Assembly (NCBI GenBank): GCA_033961575.1
Contig: CM066736.1
Coordinates: 90,007,352 to 90,071,351, forward strand
Source: Aselliscus stoliczkanus
Lineage: Eukaryota > Chordata > Mammalia > Chiroptera > Hipposideridae
DNA: 64,000 nucleotides
Reading direction: 5' to 3'
Position 1 is the stretch's first letter; each line of letters opens with the position of its first letter. The position numbers were made by a program, and so were the translations under genes. Under the pieces are notes generated by a model that was not told where the DNA came from, did no database searches, and saw only the letters and a list, made by a program, of their open reading frames with translations. This document shows positions 12,178 through 23,687 of the stretch, piece by piece.

Positions 12178-12385
12178 TCTTTTGTGCCACTGCACTGACC
12201 TTACATGTTTCATTTAATCGTCATACAACAATATGAGGTAGATTCTATTGTCACTCATTTTTAAATATTAGGAAAATGAGGAGAAGAAGAATTAAATAGC
12301 AAAAATGCTAGTCAGGCAAAGAATAGTGGACTTGAACCCAGGCAGTCTAACTCCAAAGCCTGGGTCCTTAATGAGTAAGTGCTTG
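12178..12385 (-). mobile_element. MIR SINE
   Basis: Reading the reverse complement gives the MIR order: CCTGGGTTCAAGTCC after the CAAAGCCTGGGTCC head, a decayed core, TCCTCA, and a CATATTGTTGTATGACGATT-type tail. On plus, CTTGAACCCAGGCAGTCTAA and CAATATGAGGTAGATTCTAT are the clearest blocks. An ancient tRNA-derived SINE common to all mammals. Confidence 0.8.
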
Positions 12386-13620
12386 GACTACCTGTAAAAA
12401 AATGTCATGAAGTTTAATTTCTACCAAATAAGAGCATATGCTCAGTTTTGACATCTACTAGGAAGTCAAGGAAAAGATGAGTAAATATTTCTAGTTCTCC
12501 AAAGTAGAAAGTTTCATGCTCTCCCCATATTTGAATAAACTGAGAATGGTGAATCCAGAGATGTTAGTCTGTGTGTCTAAATGTGGTTGTGAGCTTCTAA
12601 AGATAATAAGCAAGGGACGTGAAACGTTTCAGAGCATAAGTTTCAAAAAACAATTTTTACAGATCCAAAGCATAAAAAAGATCGACAGGTCTTAGGTTAT
12701 ATTTTTTTTAAAAATAATGAGAAATGGATACCTGGGGTGGGAAAATAGTGACAATGAACTAGAGAAGGAAAAAAATCCTTGGTACTTAGGAAATAAATGA
12801 ATGATTTTAACATTGCTACTAATAAGAAATTTCAGATCTTATGTATCTTGATACTGGGTTCCAAGTTACCTAATGAATGAGGTAGACTCTGCCCCTGGTA
12901 CCCTGGTAATTTGGTAACACTGACTACTAGTTATGAAAATGGAAATTCATGACTTCAGTTTTAGCAATGAAAAGACTAAATGTTATTGCCTTATTTTATG
13001 AATACTTTCTACCTCTATCACAATTTCTCTAGAAAATGGAGCAGCTTTAATACTAAAATTAGAGCTTTCATATTAATTCATATTTGTTTGTTTTTGAGAG
13101 AGTTGCTTAATATTAATGTTTAATGTGTATATTATTAGTCTTCCTTTATCTGGATAAACCATAATTATTTGATTTGATTCTACTGCAGGAGAGATACAAC
13201 ATTCATCACCTATTCTATGAAATCATAGCCACATACATGGATCAAATTGTTTCAGATTGCCAGGTATATATGGTCCATCATTTAGTTCTCTAGAGAAATC
13301 TTTTTTTACATACTGTTTCCTTATCCTTATCCTTTTTTTCTCCTTTACTGTTGACTCTCTATTTGTACAAATAGAGACATACTTTGACAACAAAAGACAC
13401 ATACTTTGGAGGAGATTAATCTGTTCATCAATATTTAATGAATAAAAAAGCGGAAATAACTTGTTGAATTAGAATTTCTGGAATGTACAGACATCTAGTA
13501 AATAAAATAACTTTCAAGCGGTAAAAGCAACTGAGATTGTGGGAGTGAAAGCAGTTAATTATTTTACTTACATTATTTCTTTGACTTCATTTATTTTTGA
13601 ACCAATTCTTTTATTGATCC
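12386..13620. other. Unassigned DNA downstream of the second OR gene
   Basis: No repeat or gene recognised. It includes the 3' flank of the minus-strand OR gene; I cannot place its polyadenylation site with confidence. Confidence 0.45.
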
Positions 13621-13628
13621 AACTAAAA

Positions 13629-14573
13629 TCAAGCAACTTTGACCATTAGTGTCCTAAGAACATGTTCCCTTATTTTCTTGGTCCTTACTCCATACACAAT
13701 GGGGTTGAGAAAAGGAGGCACCAAAAGGTACATATTTGCAATAAAAATATGGATATGTGCAGGAATATTTTTCCCAAAACGGTGAGTGAAAATGGAAAAA
13801 CCAGCAGTGGAATAGAAGACAAGAATAACACAGACATGGGATCCACACGTGCCTAAAGCCTTAAAGCTAGCTTCTCGGGATGGCAGGCGGAATACAGAGC
13901 GCAGAATGAAGGCATACGATACGGCAATGAGAATGGAATCACAGGAGCCAATGATTGTAGCCATACTGAGGCTATAACGCTTGGTGGCTCTTATGTCCAT
14001 ACACGCCAGCTTCACCACAGCCATGAACTCACAGTAGGTGTGGGCAATGTTTCGAGTCCTGCAGTAGGGAAGCTGTTTTAGCAGGATGGGGTGTGGGGTA
14101 AAGAAGGCTACACCCCGAATCACCACAATGATACCCATTATAATGATGCGAATATTGGTGAGAATGGTGGTATGGTGCAGTGGGTGACAAATGGCTACAT
14201 AGCGGTCAATGGCCATGGCCAAAAAGAAGCCTGATTCCATGGCAGTAAAGCTGTGGATGAAAAACATTTGAGTCAAACAAGCATCAAAGGTGATGTTATG
14301 GGCTCCAAGCCAGAAGAGACAGAGCATGCGGGGCAATGTAGATGTGGAGAGGACCAGGTCAGTTACCGATAGCATGCATAGAAAGAAGAACATAGGCTCA
14401 TGGAGGCTTCGCTCTACCTTCACCACAGCCAGGATGGTCACATTCCCCACCACAGCCACCATGTACATGGAGCAGAAAGGAATTCCGATCCAGGCATGCA
14501 GATGCTCTAATCCTGGGATGCCCACCAGCAGGAAGGTGACAGGAAAGGGACGAGATGTATTGAGAAGAGGCAT
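13629..14573 (-). CDS. Olfactory receptor, class I, OR52 type, apparently intact
   Basis: An uninterrupted 314-codon frame for a seven-transmembrane odorant receptor of the olfactory cilia. Seen in the protein: N-glycosylation NTS at 5-7; LVGIPGLE at 16-23; GN at 43-44 in TM1; LHEPMF at 58-63; DRY plus VAIC at 123-129; extracellular cysteines near 99, 171, 181 and 191; KALGTC at 238-243; NPIVYGVRTKKIRE at 290-303 for TM7 and helix 8. The class I signature (GIPGLE, AHTYCEF) and length place it in family 52; subfamily not resolved. It shares strand, length and the CEFMA block with the gene at 2851, so the two are probably local duplicates about 10 kb apart. The ATG at 14573 is preferred because it gives a normal-length N-terminus with the glycosylation site. 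Confidence 0.95.
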   Translation of the reverse strand: MPLLNTSRPFPVTFLLVGIPGLEHLHAWIGIPFCSMYMVAVVGNVTILAVVKVERSLHEPMFFFLCMLSVTDLVLSTSTLPRMLCLFWLGAHNITFDACLTQMFFIHSFTAMESGFFLAMAIDRYVAICHPLHHTTILTNIRIIIMGIIVVIRGVAFFTPHPILLKQLPYCRTRNIAHTYCEFMAVVKLACMDIRATKRYSLSMATIIGSCDSILIAVSYAFILRSVFRLPSREASFKALGTCGSHVCVILVFYSTAGFSIFTHRFGKNIPAHIHIFIANMYLLVPPFLNPIVYGVRTKKIREHVLRTLMVKVA

Positions 14574-16067
14574 GATGGTTTTTCCTTTGATTTTTATGAG
14601 TACTTCTGAAGATAAAATTGCTATGCCAAGATGATCAGAGCCAGGAGCTATTTAAAAAAAATATGGAGATTTTTTTCAGAAGGGCCATTAATGATGTGCT
14701 GTTAAAAACAATTCAAATTCATAACCTGGAGTATTTGAAGCCACTAGAACCAGATTATTAAAATTTGTAATAACATACCAAAGTACTATGTTTAGAAGTA
14801 TAGAAGGATAATACTAATGTCATTTTTTTTGTTATTTCAGGGAACTATTTGTTAGTTACTTTTTCTCTTCATTTCCAGTAAAAGATTCCATCTGTAATCA
14901 TACTTGTACTTAATTCTACAAACATTTATTGATCCATTACCATGCTTCTCTTTTGAGTTATCATACAGTATGTCTCTCATGTAAGTAAGTTTTCCATATC
15001 TGGAAGTGGTTAAGCAGAGGCCTTTGTTAAAATTTTAGGGAGTTAGTTAAAGGACCCGTACTTGGGAATAAAAATAAATTGTCTCTGTCTCTCTCTGCCT
15101 GGACATAATATTGAAGCATTTGCCATAGTTTTTGAAATAGGATTATATATGTAAATATAGTTAAGGATAATGTGTTTCTTAACAATAATCCCGCTCACTA
15201 TTACCTTCTCATCCTAATTTTTTCAGACTTAGATAATTTTACTGTGTACATGGATCCTAATTGTGCTCCTTCATTTGTCAATTTAGAAATCCACATTTCA
15301 AAGCATGCACAGCAGTTTATTTATTGGATTGGTAAATTGGTCTAATGATGCCTGAGAAATCAGTTACTGACTGATTTCTTTATACTTCTTCCCATAATTC
15401 TAAGATGAACAGTCAAATCTCCATGATAGAAATTACCTGTGATAAGGCAGTTGAGCATGAAAGGAGTGAAGAGGTTAAAAAAGAAATTGACTCTTAAGTC
15501 ACCACAAATGCTTCAGTTGTAGAAAAAAAAAACCTCAGTTATTAATTTTCTGTTTTCCCCATCTCCCATCAAGGCAGTACTTTGTACTTGGGTAGTACTG
15601 CCATCAGCATATAAGAAGAATCTGCTTTTCCTGTTTCAAACTAATCATTATAAATATAGTAGGTACTAATAAGAACTTACAGAGTCACCTCTATGTATGC
15701 TTTCCAGAATCATTCCAACACATTTACCTTTTTCAAATATCATTAACTGAGCAAGTACTTTCTAAGATTTTACATTTACATTTCTGGGGTTTATTATAGT
15801 GAAAAATGCTTGAAAAATGCAAAGATGGCTTTTTTCAAAGATGGCTTATTTAGCTTTAAACAAGTAATTATGCTTTCACTTTAAGCAAATAACTAAGGAA
15901 AAAGTTACCCCAGAGGGAAGGGAAGGGTGGGTTATGTTGAAATGACAGGAAATAATCAAATTAAATTTAGTGAGTCAAAGAGAGCCTTCTTGTGTAAATG
16001 GCACTTAGGTTGGCATGTGAAGAATATATGATTCAGCCCATGGGATTTGAATATAGATGTATAGATG

Positions 16068-16068
<1 letters not shown>
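14574..16068. other. Unassigned DNA upstream of the second OR gene
   Basis: Would hold the promoter and 5' noncoding exons of the OR gene at 13629-14573, but I cannot identify them by eye. No repeat recognised. Confidence 0.45.
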
Positions 16069-16119
<51 letters not shown>

Positions 16120-16130
16120 ATCTATCTACA
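16069..16130. repeat. (CTAT)n microsatellite
   Basis: About 14 units of CTAT, slightly interrupted at the right end. Confidence 0.97.
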
Positions 16131-17230
16131 CACACATAAACAAAGGAAAATGAAAGGAACATAAATTTCCATCAGGAAGGACAATCATGATGTAGCGACT
16201 TAGAATCTAATGTAATTGGGTTCAAAGACTACAAAGAGATTCAAATGAGATGAGATTCTGTGGGTAAATAGGGGTGTCCACACATTCATGTATAATCAAA
16301 TAACCAACAGAAAATATTACAATTCAATCTCTACACCAGTGCCTGTCAATCATTAGGTACTCAATAAGTATATACTGGAGGTATAAAAACAATACAAAGC
16401 ATAGAAAGAAGAGAATCTTAAGGTGAACACATTCAAAGATACAAATGCTAGTTTCCAAAACACTTTTTTTTTTTTTGCACAGAGACACAGTATAATCTCT
16501 GTGATACCATCTCCTTGAAAATGCCAACCTGTAAAGTCCAGACATCATGAGGCACCTATATTTTTGTTCCTTCAATAGATTCGTACAATATGAAATATGG
16601 TCAAAATGAGAGATAACCTTTACTTCTATGATACCTTTAAATAAGATCTTTGCTACCTAGAATCCAATTTTTTATTCATTTCATCCATAGAGAATGAGAA
16701 ATGTTCATTTTCTCTGTTTCAAAGGATTAGATCTCCTCCCTTGAAGCTCAGTAATTTGGAAAATAAAAAGATGTTTTTTGAGGGAATCCAAGATTCTTTA
16801 AAGCTTTCCTTAGATCACTCAGACTATTTCTTTCTCCACATCCCTCTCCAGTTTCATTACAACCTTAATTAGCTCATAGAGAAACTGATTCAGAGCAAAG
16901 AAACAACCTAAAAATGTAACTTCTATATATAGCAACTTCAACACGGTAATCTCAGAGGATAATCAAGGATAACATCTGACACATACAAGTCCTTATGGAA
17001 TCAGTGGGAGAAGTGGGAATGTTTGTACTGTTGGTAAATGATAATGTTCCTAATTTCAGGGACAGTAATTTACCTGTGCATTCCCTTAGGTTTATAGCTG
17101 TAGATTTAGCCACCCTTCAGTACTTTGATGTAATTATCAGCCAGTTAAAAGCACCAGTCATGAGGGAACTGAAAAGACACATTCTTTTTTCCTTAAATGC
17201 ATCAACTTCATTCCAATGTCAACTTGGGAA
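16131..17230. other. Unassigned intergenic DNA
   Basis: No feature supported. The 79-83 codon frames here are isolated and have no recognisable family. Confidence 0.45.
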
Positions 17231-18000
17231 ATAAACTTCCAGGTCAGAAGAGAGTGGGATATTTAAAATGTTGGGATAAAAAATAAAAAAATTCTATATC
17301 TGGCAAAACTACACTTCAAAAATGAGGGGAAAAGTTAAGATAGTCTCAGATAAACAAAAGATAAGGGAGTTCATTACCACTAGACCTGCTCTAGAAGAAA
17401 TGCTAAAGGGAGTCCTTTATGTTGAAATTAAAGGAAGATAGAGATTAACTCAAATTTATACAAAGATATAAAGTTCTTCAGTGAAGATAAATACATAATA
17501 CAAATATAAAAACCAGCATCACACAATTTTGATTCATAACTCTACTTTTTATTTTTCTACAGGATTTAAAAGACAAAAGCACAAACATAATTATAAATCT
17601 ATGTTATAGGCTACACTATATGAAATGTAATTTGTGTCATTAATAACAAAGTGTGAAGGTGGTGTACTAAAGGAGTAGCGCTTTTGTATGTGATTGAAGT
17701 TGTTACCAGTTTTAAGTATATTACTAAAAAACTAGGATTTTATATGTAATTCCTATGCCAACCACAAAGAAAATGACAAGGACTCGGGTGTTATTACAAA
17801 AATCAACTAAACACAAAGCAAAGTAATAAGGGTGGAAATGAGGGGCAAAAAAAGTTTTAAGGCATACAAAAAACAAATAACAAAAACGGTGTTAGTAAGC
17901 CTTTCCCTATGAGTAATTACTTTAAACATAAATGTCTTAAACTCTCCAGTCAAAAGATTTAGAGTGGCAGAATGGATTAAAACAACAGGAGCCTGACTAT

Positions 18001-18415
18001 AGTTTTACAGTCCGGCAAGTGAAAGGCTGGAAGTTGACACTCTGCCTTAAGAAGTAAAAAGCTGAACCAACTGAAAAATCAGCAACTCTTCTTATATCCA
18101 TAAGTGAAGTAAGGGTACAGGGCAAATTTCTTCCCCCAAAATTGGAGAAAATAATGGGTAAACACAGAAAATCACAATTTACCAAAACAACAATCTCTGT
18201 GGGACTCAATGCCAGGGCAGGAAAAGTGTGAACTGTAAATAACTAATTGCTGGAGACTTAATGTTAGGCAAACCTAAGAAATAAACTCCAGGGTGACCCA
18301 GTCATTGATGGGTCCCTACACTTTTGTGAGTTTTACCTTCAGAAGCCTACCAGGTCCTCACAGTTATATCACACACAAAAAATCCCCTATTGTTTCTTGC
18401 AGGCTGAGGGGGGAA
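18001..18415. other. Unidentified ~415-bp block inside the old L1
   Basis: L1 ORF2 sequence stops after GGAGCCTGACTAT and resumes near TCAATAAATGCAAAGAG. The block between is not L1 ORF2 as I know it. It holds CAGTCCGGCAAGTGAAAGGC, GACTCAATGCCAGGGCAGG, AATAAACTCCAGGGTGACCC and a T-rich tract before TGCAGGCTGAGGGGGG. It may be part of an ERV, a DNA transposon or an older L1 segment; I cannot name it. Confidence 0.5.
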
Positions 18416-18621
18416 AAAAAAATAACATGATAATATCAATAAATGCAAAGAGAAAAAAAACATTTCACAAAACCCAATACTCATTCATGATAAAAAAAAA
18501 CTCTCAGTAAACCAGGAATAGAAGTGAACTAACTCAATTTAATAAAGAATATCTATCAATAAAACAACACCCCTATAGATAATATCATACTTAACAGTGA
18601 GAAAATAAAAGTTTTCCCACT

Positions 18622-18698
18622 GGCCGGCAGAGTGGTGCAGTGGTTAAGCCCGGGTTCGGGTTCCACATATGAGGGCCAGTGACACTGACCTCAAAAAA
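18622..18698 (+). mobile_element. Short tRNA-derived SINE
   Basis: A GGCCGGC head with pol III A-box-like GTGGTGCAGTGGTTAAGC and B-box-like GGGTTCGGGTTCC, then GAGGGCCAGTGACACTGACC and an A-tail. Part of the usual middle (the GGGATGCCAGCGGCC region) is missing. A perfect 15-bp target duplication AAAAGTTTTCCCACT (18607-18621 and 18699-18713) sits in old L1 ORF2. Confidence 0.92.
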
Positions 18699-19061
18699 AA
18701 AAGTTTTCCCACTAGAATCAGGAACAAGGCAAGGATGTTCCCTCTCTCCACTACTTTTCAACATCATACTAGTAGTCCTAGCTAACATAATAACTAGAAA
18801 AAGAAACAAAAGGATACATATTGGGAAAGAAGAAATAAAATTATATTTGATTACAGATTATATGATCATCTATGTAGAAAATCCAAAAGAAATTGACAAC
18901 ATTTTCTGGAATTTAGCAAGTATAGCTAGGTTGCATAACACAAGGTTAATATTAAAAAAAAAATCCATCTTATTCCTATGTACCAGAAATAAAAAAGTAT
19001 AATTTGAAATTAAAAATAAATTACCACTTATAATAGTATTCAAAAAACTAAACAGATATAA

Positions 19062-19063
<2 letters not shown>

Positions 19064-19109
<46 letters not shown>

Positions 19110-19217
19110 TGCCAAAAAAATATATACACATTTTAAGAAAGGAAAAAACTGTGTTAAAACTGCAATACTCAACATACCTATAACAAAAGATAAATACAAA
19201 TCATGTGTTTGGCTCCC

Positions 19218-19265
<48 letters not shown>
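19064..19265. mobile_element. Truncated mariner-like element between (CA)n and (TG)n arrays
   Basis: (AC)n at 19064-19106, then GTGCCAAAAAAATATATACA, ATTTTAAGAAAGGAAAAAAC and AATACTCAACATACC, then a GGCTCCCC block and (TG)n at 19222-19265. The left half matches the more complete palindromic copy at 39205-39443. The right terminal inverted repeat is gone here. It lies inside the old L1 at 17233-19964. Confidence 0.75.
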
Positions 19266-19270
<5 letters not shown>

Positions 19271-19964
19271 GTTGTGGATATAGAAAAAATAATTTTATAT
19301 TTTATATGGAGAAGAAAAAGACCAAGAACAGTCAACACAATGATGAAGGTGAATAACAAAGTTGGAGGACTGATACCACCCAATTTCAAGGCTCACTATA
19401 AAGCTACAGTAATAAAGAGAGTGGTATTGGCAAATGAATAGCAAATAGATCACTAAAGCAAATAGAGACATCAAAATAAACCTCTATAAATAAAGCCAAC
19501 TGATTTTTGACAAGAAGCAAAGGCAATAAAATGGAGCAGAGATGGAATTTTTACAAATGGTTACAGAAGATAGTATTTTCAACAAATGGTTAGAAATGTG
19601 GAAAAACTGGACACCCACATGCAAATCTAGACAAAAGTATTACACTTCTCACAAAAATTAACTTGAAATGCAACACAGACCTAAATGTAAAATGCAAAAC
19701 TATAAAACTCCTAGAAAATATCTAGGTGACATAGGGTATGGTGATAACTTTTAGATATGACATTAAAGATATGACATTTAGATATGACATTAAATGGTGT
19801 CCATGAAAGACACGCTTGATAAACTGAACTTCCTTAAAATTTTAAAATGTCTGCTGTGTGAAAGACACTGTCAAAAGAATAAAAACAAGTCACAGATTGG
19901 GAGAAAATATTTTCAATAGCCATATAATGTAAAGGACCGTTATCCAATATGTACAAATAATTTT

Positions 19965-21655
19965 TGGGGCAGATACCCAGGAGAGGGATTGCTGGGTCAC
20001 ATGGTAATTCTATTCTTAAATTTTTGAGGAACCTCCACACTGCCTTCCATAGTAGCTGCACCAATCTGCATTCCCACCAACAGTGTATGAGGGTTCCTTT
20101 TTCTCCACAGCCTCTCCAACACTTGTTATTATTTGTCTTGTTGATGATAGCCATTCTAACTTGTGTAAGGTGATATCTCATTGTGGATTTTATTTGCATT
20201 TCTCTGATAATTAGTGATGTTGATCATGTTTTCATATGTCTATTGGCCATTTGTATGTCCTTTTTGGAGAAATGTCTATTCAGGTCCTCTGCCCATATTT
20301 AAATTGGATTGTTTATTTTGTTGTTGTTGAGTTGTCTGAGTTCCTCATATATTTTGGGTATTAGCTCGTTATTGGAGGCTTTGTTTACAAAAATCTTCTA
20401 TTTGGTTGGTTGCCTCTTTATTTTGTCGATGGTGTTTTTGGCTATGCAGAAGCTTTTTTTTTTTTTGAGGGCAGTGTCACTGGCCCTCATATGTGGGACC
20501 CAAACCGGGGCCACTGGCGTCCCAAGCCAGTGCATAACCAATGAGCCACACGGCTGGCCCATGCAGAAGCTTTTTAGTGTGATATAGTCCCATTCGTTTG
20601 TTTATTTTAGCTTTTACTTCTGTTGTCTTTGAAGTCAAATTCATAAAATCCCATTTGAACCCAAGGTCCATAAGTTTAGTACCTATGTTTTCTTCTATGC
20701 AGTTTGTTTGAGGTCTTATCTTTAGGTCTTTGATCCATTTTGAGTTAATTTTGATACACGATGACAGCAGTCTAGTTTCATTCTTTTGCACATGACTTTC
20801 CAGTTCTCCCAGCACAAATTTGTTGAAAAGACTGTCATTTTTCCTTTGTATGTTGTTGGCTTCTTTGTCGAAAATCATCTGTCCATATTTACGTGGGTAC
20901 ATTTCTGGGTTCTCAATTCTATTCCCCTGGTCTGTGTGTCTGTTTTTCTGGCAATACCATATTGTTTTGATTATTGTTATGCTGTAGTACAAGCTGAAGT
21001 CAGAGAGTGTGATGCCTCCAGCATTGTTCTTTTTTCTTAGGATTGCTTTAGCTATTCAGGGTCTTTTGTGGTTCCATACAAATCTGATGATTTTTCATTT
21101 GATTTCTTTAAAAAATGCCCTTGGGATTCTGATGGGGTTGCATTAAATCTGTGTATTGCAGCTTTATTTATGGTGGCCAAGATATGGAAACAACCAGAGT
21201 GTCTGTCCTTTGATTGATGATTGAATAAAGGAGATGTGGTATATATACACAATGGAATGCTATTTTGACATAAGAAAAGATGAAATAGTTCCATTTGCAA
21301 CAACATGGATGGATCTTGAGATTATTATGCTAAGTGAATAAATCAGACAGAAAAACGCAAGAAACATACACAATCACTGATATGTGGTATATAAAACTGA
21401 AAACAACAAAAGGACAAGACAAACAAATGAAGAAACAAAAACTCATAGACACAGACAATAGTTTAGTGGTAGTGGTTACCAGAGGACAAGGGGGATGGGG
21501 GGGCATAGATTAGGTGATGAAAGGAGAACTGACTCTGAATGGTGAACACACAATGTGATATATAGATGATGTATTACAGAATTGTACACCAGAAACCTAT
21601 ATAACTTTACTATCAATTGTCACCCCAATAAACTTTAATTAATAAAAAAAATACA
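19965..21655 (+). mobile_element. L1 insertion with inverted 5' part (twin-primed)
   Basis: 21163-21655 is plus-strand L1: end of ORF2 (CAGCTTTATTTATGGTGGCC, GGAATGCTATTTTGACAT), 3'UTR, then CACCCCAATAAACTTTAATT and an A-tail. 19965-21160 is the preceding part of ORF2 on the minus strand. In L1 coordinates the inverted part ends near the GGGTATCTGCC block, about 50 bp before the 3' part begins, as expected for twin priming. A SINE has inserted into the inverted part. A TACAAA-type sequence lies at the left flank and TACAAC follows the A-tail, weakly suggesting a target duplication. Confidence 0.85.
20467..20560 (-). mobile_element. Short tRNA-derived SINE
   Basis: Minus-strand SINE: GGGCCAGCCGTGTGGCTCAT head, central CAGTGGCCCCGGTTTGGG, end GGGCCAGTGACACTGCCC and an A-tail (T-run on plus). 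A perfect 15-bp target duplication ATGCAGAAGCTTTTT (20444-20458 and 20561-20575) lies in the inverted L1 segment. Confidence 0.95.
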
Positions 21656-21656
21656 A

Positions 21657-22772
21657 CGAGAGACGGTAAAATGGCACAATAGACAGACGCTGTGCTAACT
21701 GCCTCCCAGGATCACACCAAAATTACAAGCAAATTATACAGCATTCAACCCTGGAGGTCCCCGGAACACTGGATGAACAGAACCACTAAACGAAGAACTT
21801 AAAGAGGAAGCCGCATCGGGTCTGGTAGGACGGGCGGAGACGAGAGAGGGCGAACCCCGTGAGGGAAGCCCCAGCTGTGGGAAGCTTGTCTGGTTGGGGG
21901 AGAGACCCTCCAGCCGCACACCAAGCTCACCAGCCCAGAGCTCCTTTGCCGGGAAGAGAAGTTCCAAGATAGCCGGCAGTAAATTAGTGAGGACTCTCTT
22001 TGCTCAGCTCGGTGAGGCTAAGAGCGGCTGGAGAATCAGTGGGGCCGGCGCCCAGGCTTGCTCACTGGTGAGCACTTACCTGGTTACTGGTGGAAGGAGT
22101 GGCTGTGTGAGCCGGGAGCCTGCGGGGACAGACTGAGCTGAGCACCTTTGGTACAAAGGTAGGAGGTTTTTGGACTATTGTTCCCCTGGTGTGGAGCCTG
22201 CACGCGAGTGGTGTAAGGAAGGCGCCATTTTGTCACGGTTGGGCCCTCCCAAAAAGGATCAGGTCTGAGACCTCATTGGTCTGGTGGAATTGGCGCAGAA
22301 GTGCATGTGTTCATGCGCGCGTGCATGTGGTCTTGGATCCCCACCCTCCACTCGGCTTATACTGCATTGCCAGGAAAACGCTGGTCGGGTGCCCTCCGGC
22401 TCCAACAGGCTGCTCACTGAGACCCAGGAGCGCGCGAGCCACCTTGGATCACCACTCTCTGCACGGCTTGTGCTGTGTTGCCAGGGGAACACCTGGTGGG
22501 CGTGCTCTGGCTCCAACAGGCTGCTCACTGAGATGCTGGAGTGCGCAAGCCACCTCAAGTCCCCGCTCTCCGCACTGTGCTTGCAGAGTTGCCAGGCTGG
22601 TGATTGGTTGTTGGGCTGCTCGGCCTGATCTGCGAGTAGCTGATTGGGACAAGCTGAGACTGGGAGTTTTCCTGGGAGTGTTGGGCCGTGAGCTGTGTGC
22701 CTGCATGATACAGCCAGGGCTCTCCTGGTGATCTATCTAATACATCAAAGCAATCCCAGAGTGACAGCCAGA
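21657..22772 (+). promoter_or_regulatory. L1 5'UTR (internal promoter region)
   Basis: GC- and CpG-richer than the surroundings, beginning ACGGTAAAATGGCACAATAG. It matches the 5'UTRs at 26135-26895 and 56229-57858. In L1 this region carries the pol II internal promoter. Spurious open frames of 80-180 codons overlap on both strands, a consequence of GC content rather than genes. Confidence 0.75.
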
Positions 22773-23631
22773 ATGGGGAAACAAAGAAACATGTCACAAG
22801 TAAAAGATCAGAAGAAACCTCTAGAAATGGAACCAAATGAAACAGAGGGAGCCAACCTTTCAGAGACACAGTTTAGAACACTGATGATAAGAATGTTTAA
22901 CAAACTTAGTGAGGACATAAGGAAGGATAGAGAAATCATAAAAAACAACCAGTTAGAACTAAAGAATACAATAACTGAAATGAAGAACACACTCGAAGGA
23001 ATCACCAGTAGAGTAGATGAAACAGAGGAGCGGATCAGCGATTTGGAAGATAAAATAGCAGAAATCACCCAGTTGGCACAGCAAAAAGACCAAAGAATAA
23101 AAAACAATGAAAATAGTTTAAGAGCCTTATGGGACAAGGTGAAGCATAACCACCTTTGATTCATAGGAATACCAGAAGGAGAAGAGAAGAAGCAAGGGGT
23201 CGAGAATGTATTTGAAAAAATAATGACTGAAAACTTCCCTACCCTGGTGAAGGAAATCAACATACATGCCCAGGAAGTGCAGAGGGTTCCAAACAAGCTG
23301 AACCCAAACAGGTCCACACCAAGACACATCATAGTTTAAAACGGCAAAGGTTAAAGACAGAGACAGAATCGTAGAGGCAGCAAGAGAGAGACAGCAGGTT
23401 ACATACAAAGGAACTCCTGACTTGTCTACAGAAACTCTGCAGGCCAGAAGGGAGTGGCAGGAGATATTCAAAGTGACACAAAACAAAGGCCTACAACCAA
23501 GATTGCTCTACCCAGCATGGCTATCACTTAAAATTGAAGGAGAAATAAAGAGTTTCTCAGAAAAGAACAAGGTTAAGGAATTCATTACCACCAAGCCATC
23601 ATTGCAAGAAATGTTAAAAGGGCTTTTTTAA
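22773..23631 (+). pseudogene. L1 ORF1p, broken
   Basis: Starts with MGKQRNMSQVKDQKK and runs 128 residues through a coiled-coil region rich in E, K, L and I (EIIKNNQLELKN, TSRVDETEERISDLEDKI) to a stop after KVKHNHL. The RNA-binding and C-terminal part continues past this stop with another interruption in the RRM-like middle; the last frame holds TLQARREWQEIFKVTQNKG and ends near KGLF at 23631. In a live L1 this protein forms a trimeric RNA chaperone that packages L1 RNA. Here it is interrupted at least twice and is nonfunctional. Confidence 0.88.
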
Positions 23632-23687
23632 ACAAAAGAAAGGGGTAAACAAGCTAACCCAGGAAGACCAGGAATACAAGTAACAAA

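Larger units (their letters stand above)
17233..19964 (+). mobile_element. Old L1, ORF1 3' end through ORF2, broken
   Basis: Starts in the ORF1 3' region (CTTCCAGGTCAGAAGAGAGTGG, then AATGAGGGGAAAAGTTAAG and TAGAAGAAATGCTAAAGGGAG). It crosses to the ORF2 start (GTAATTACTTTAAACATAAA, TTAGAGTGGCAGAATGG), skips to the reverse transcriptase region (GGATGTTCCCTCTCTCC, LYLITDYM in place of YADD), and runs to TCCAATATGTACAAATAA at 19964. It carries a SINE, an unidentified block and a mariner-like element. Old L1 sequence resumes at 24951, so this copy appears to be the target of the insertions between. Confidence 0.8.

Noticed and set aside
14290..14634. 114-codon plus-strand ORF
   Set aside because: Antisense shadow of the OR gene at 13629-14573.
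22189..22869. Overlapping ORFs of 80-180 codons on both strands
   Set aside because: They lie in the GC-rich L1 5'UTR that recurs at 26135 and 56229; frames differ between copies and no protein family is recognisable.
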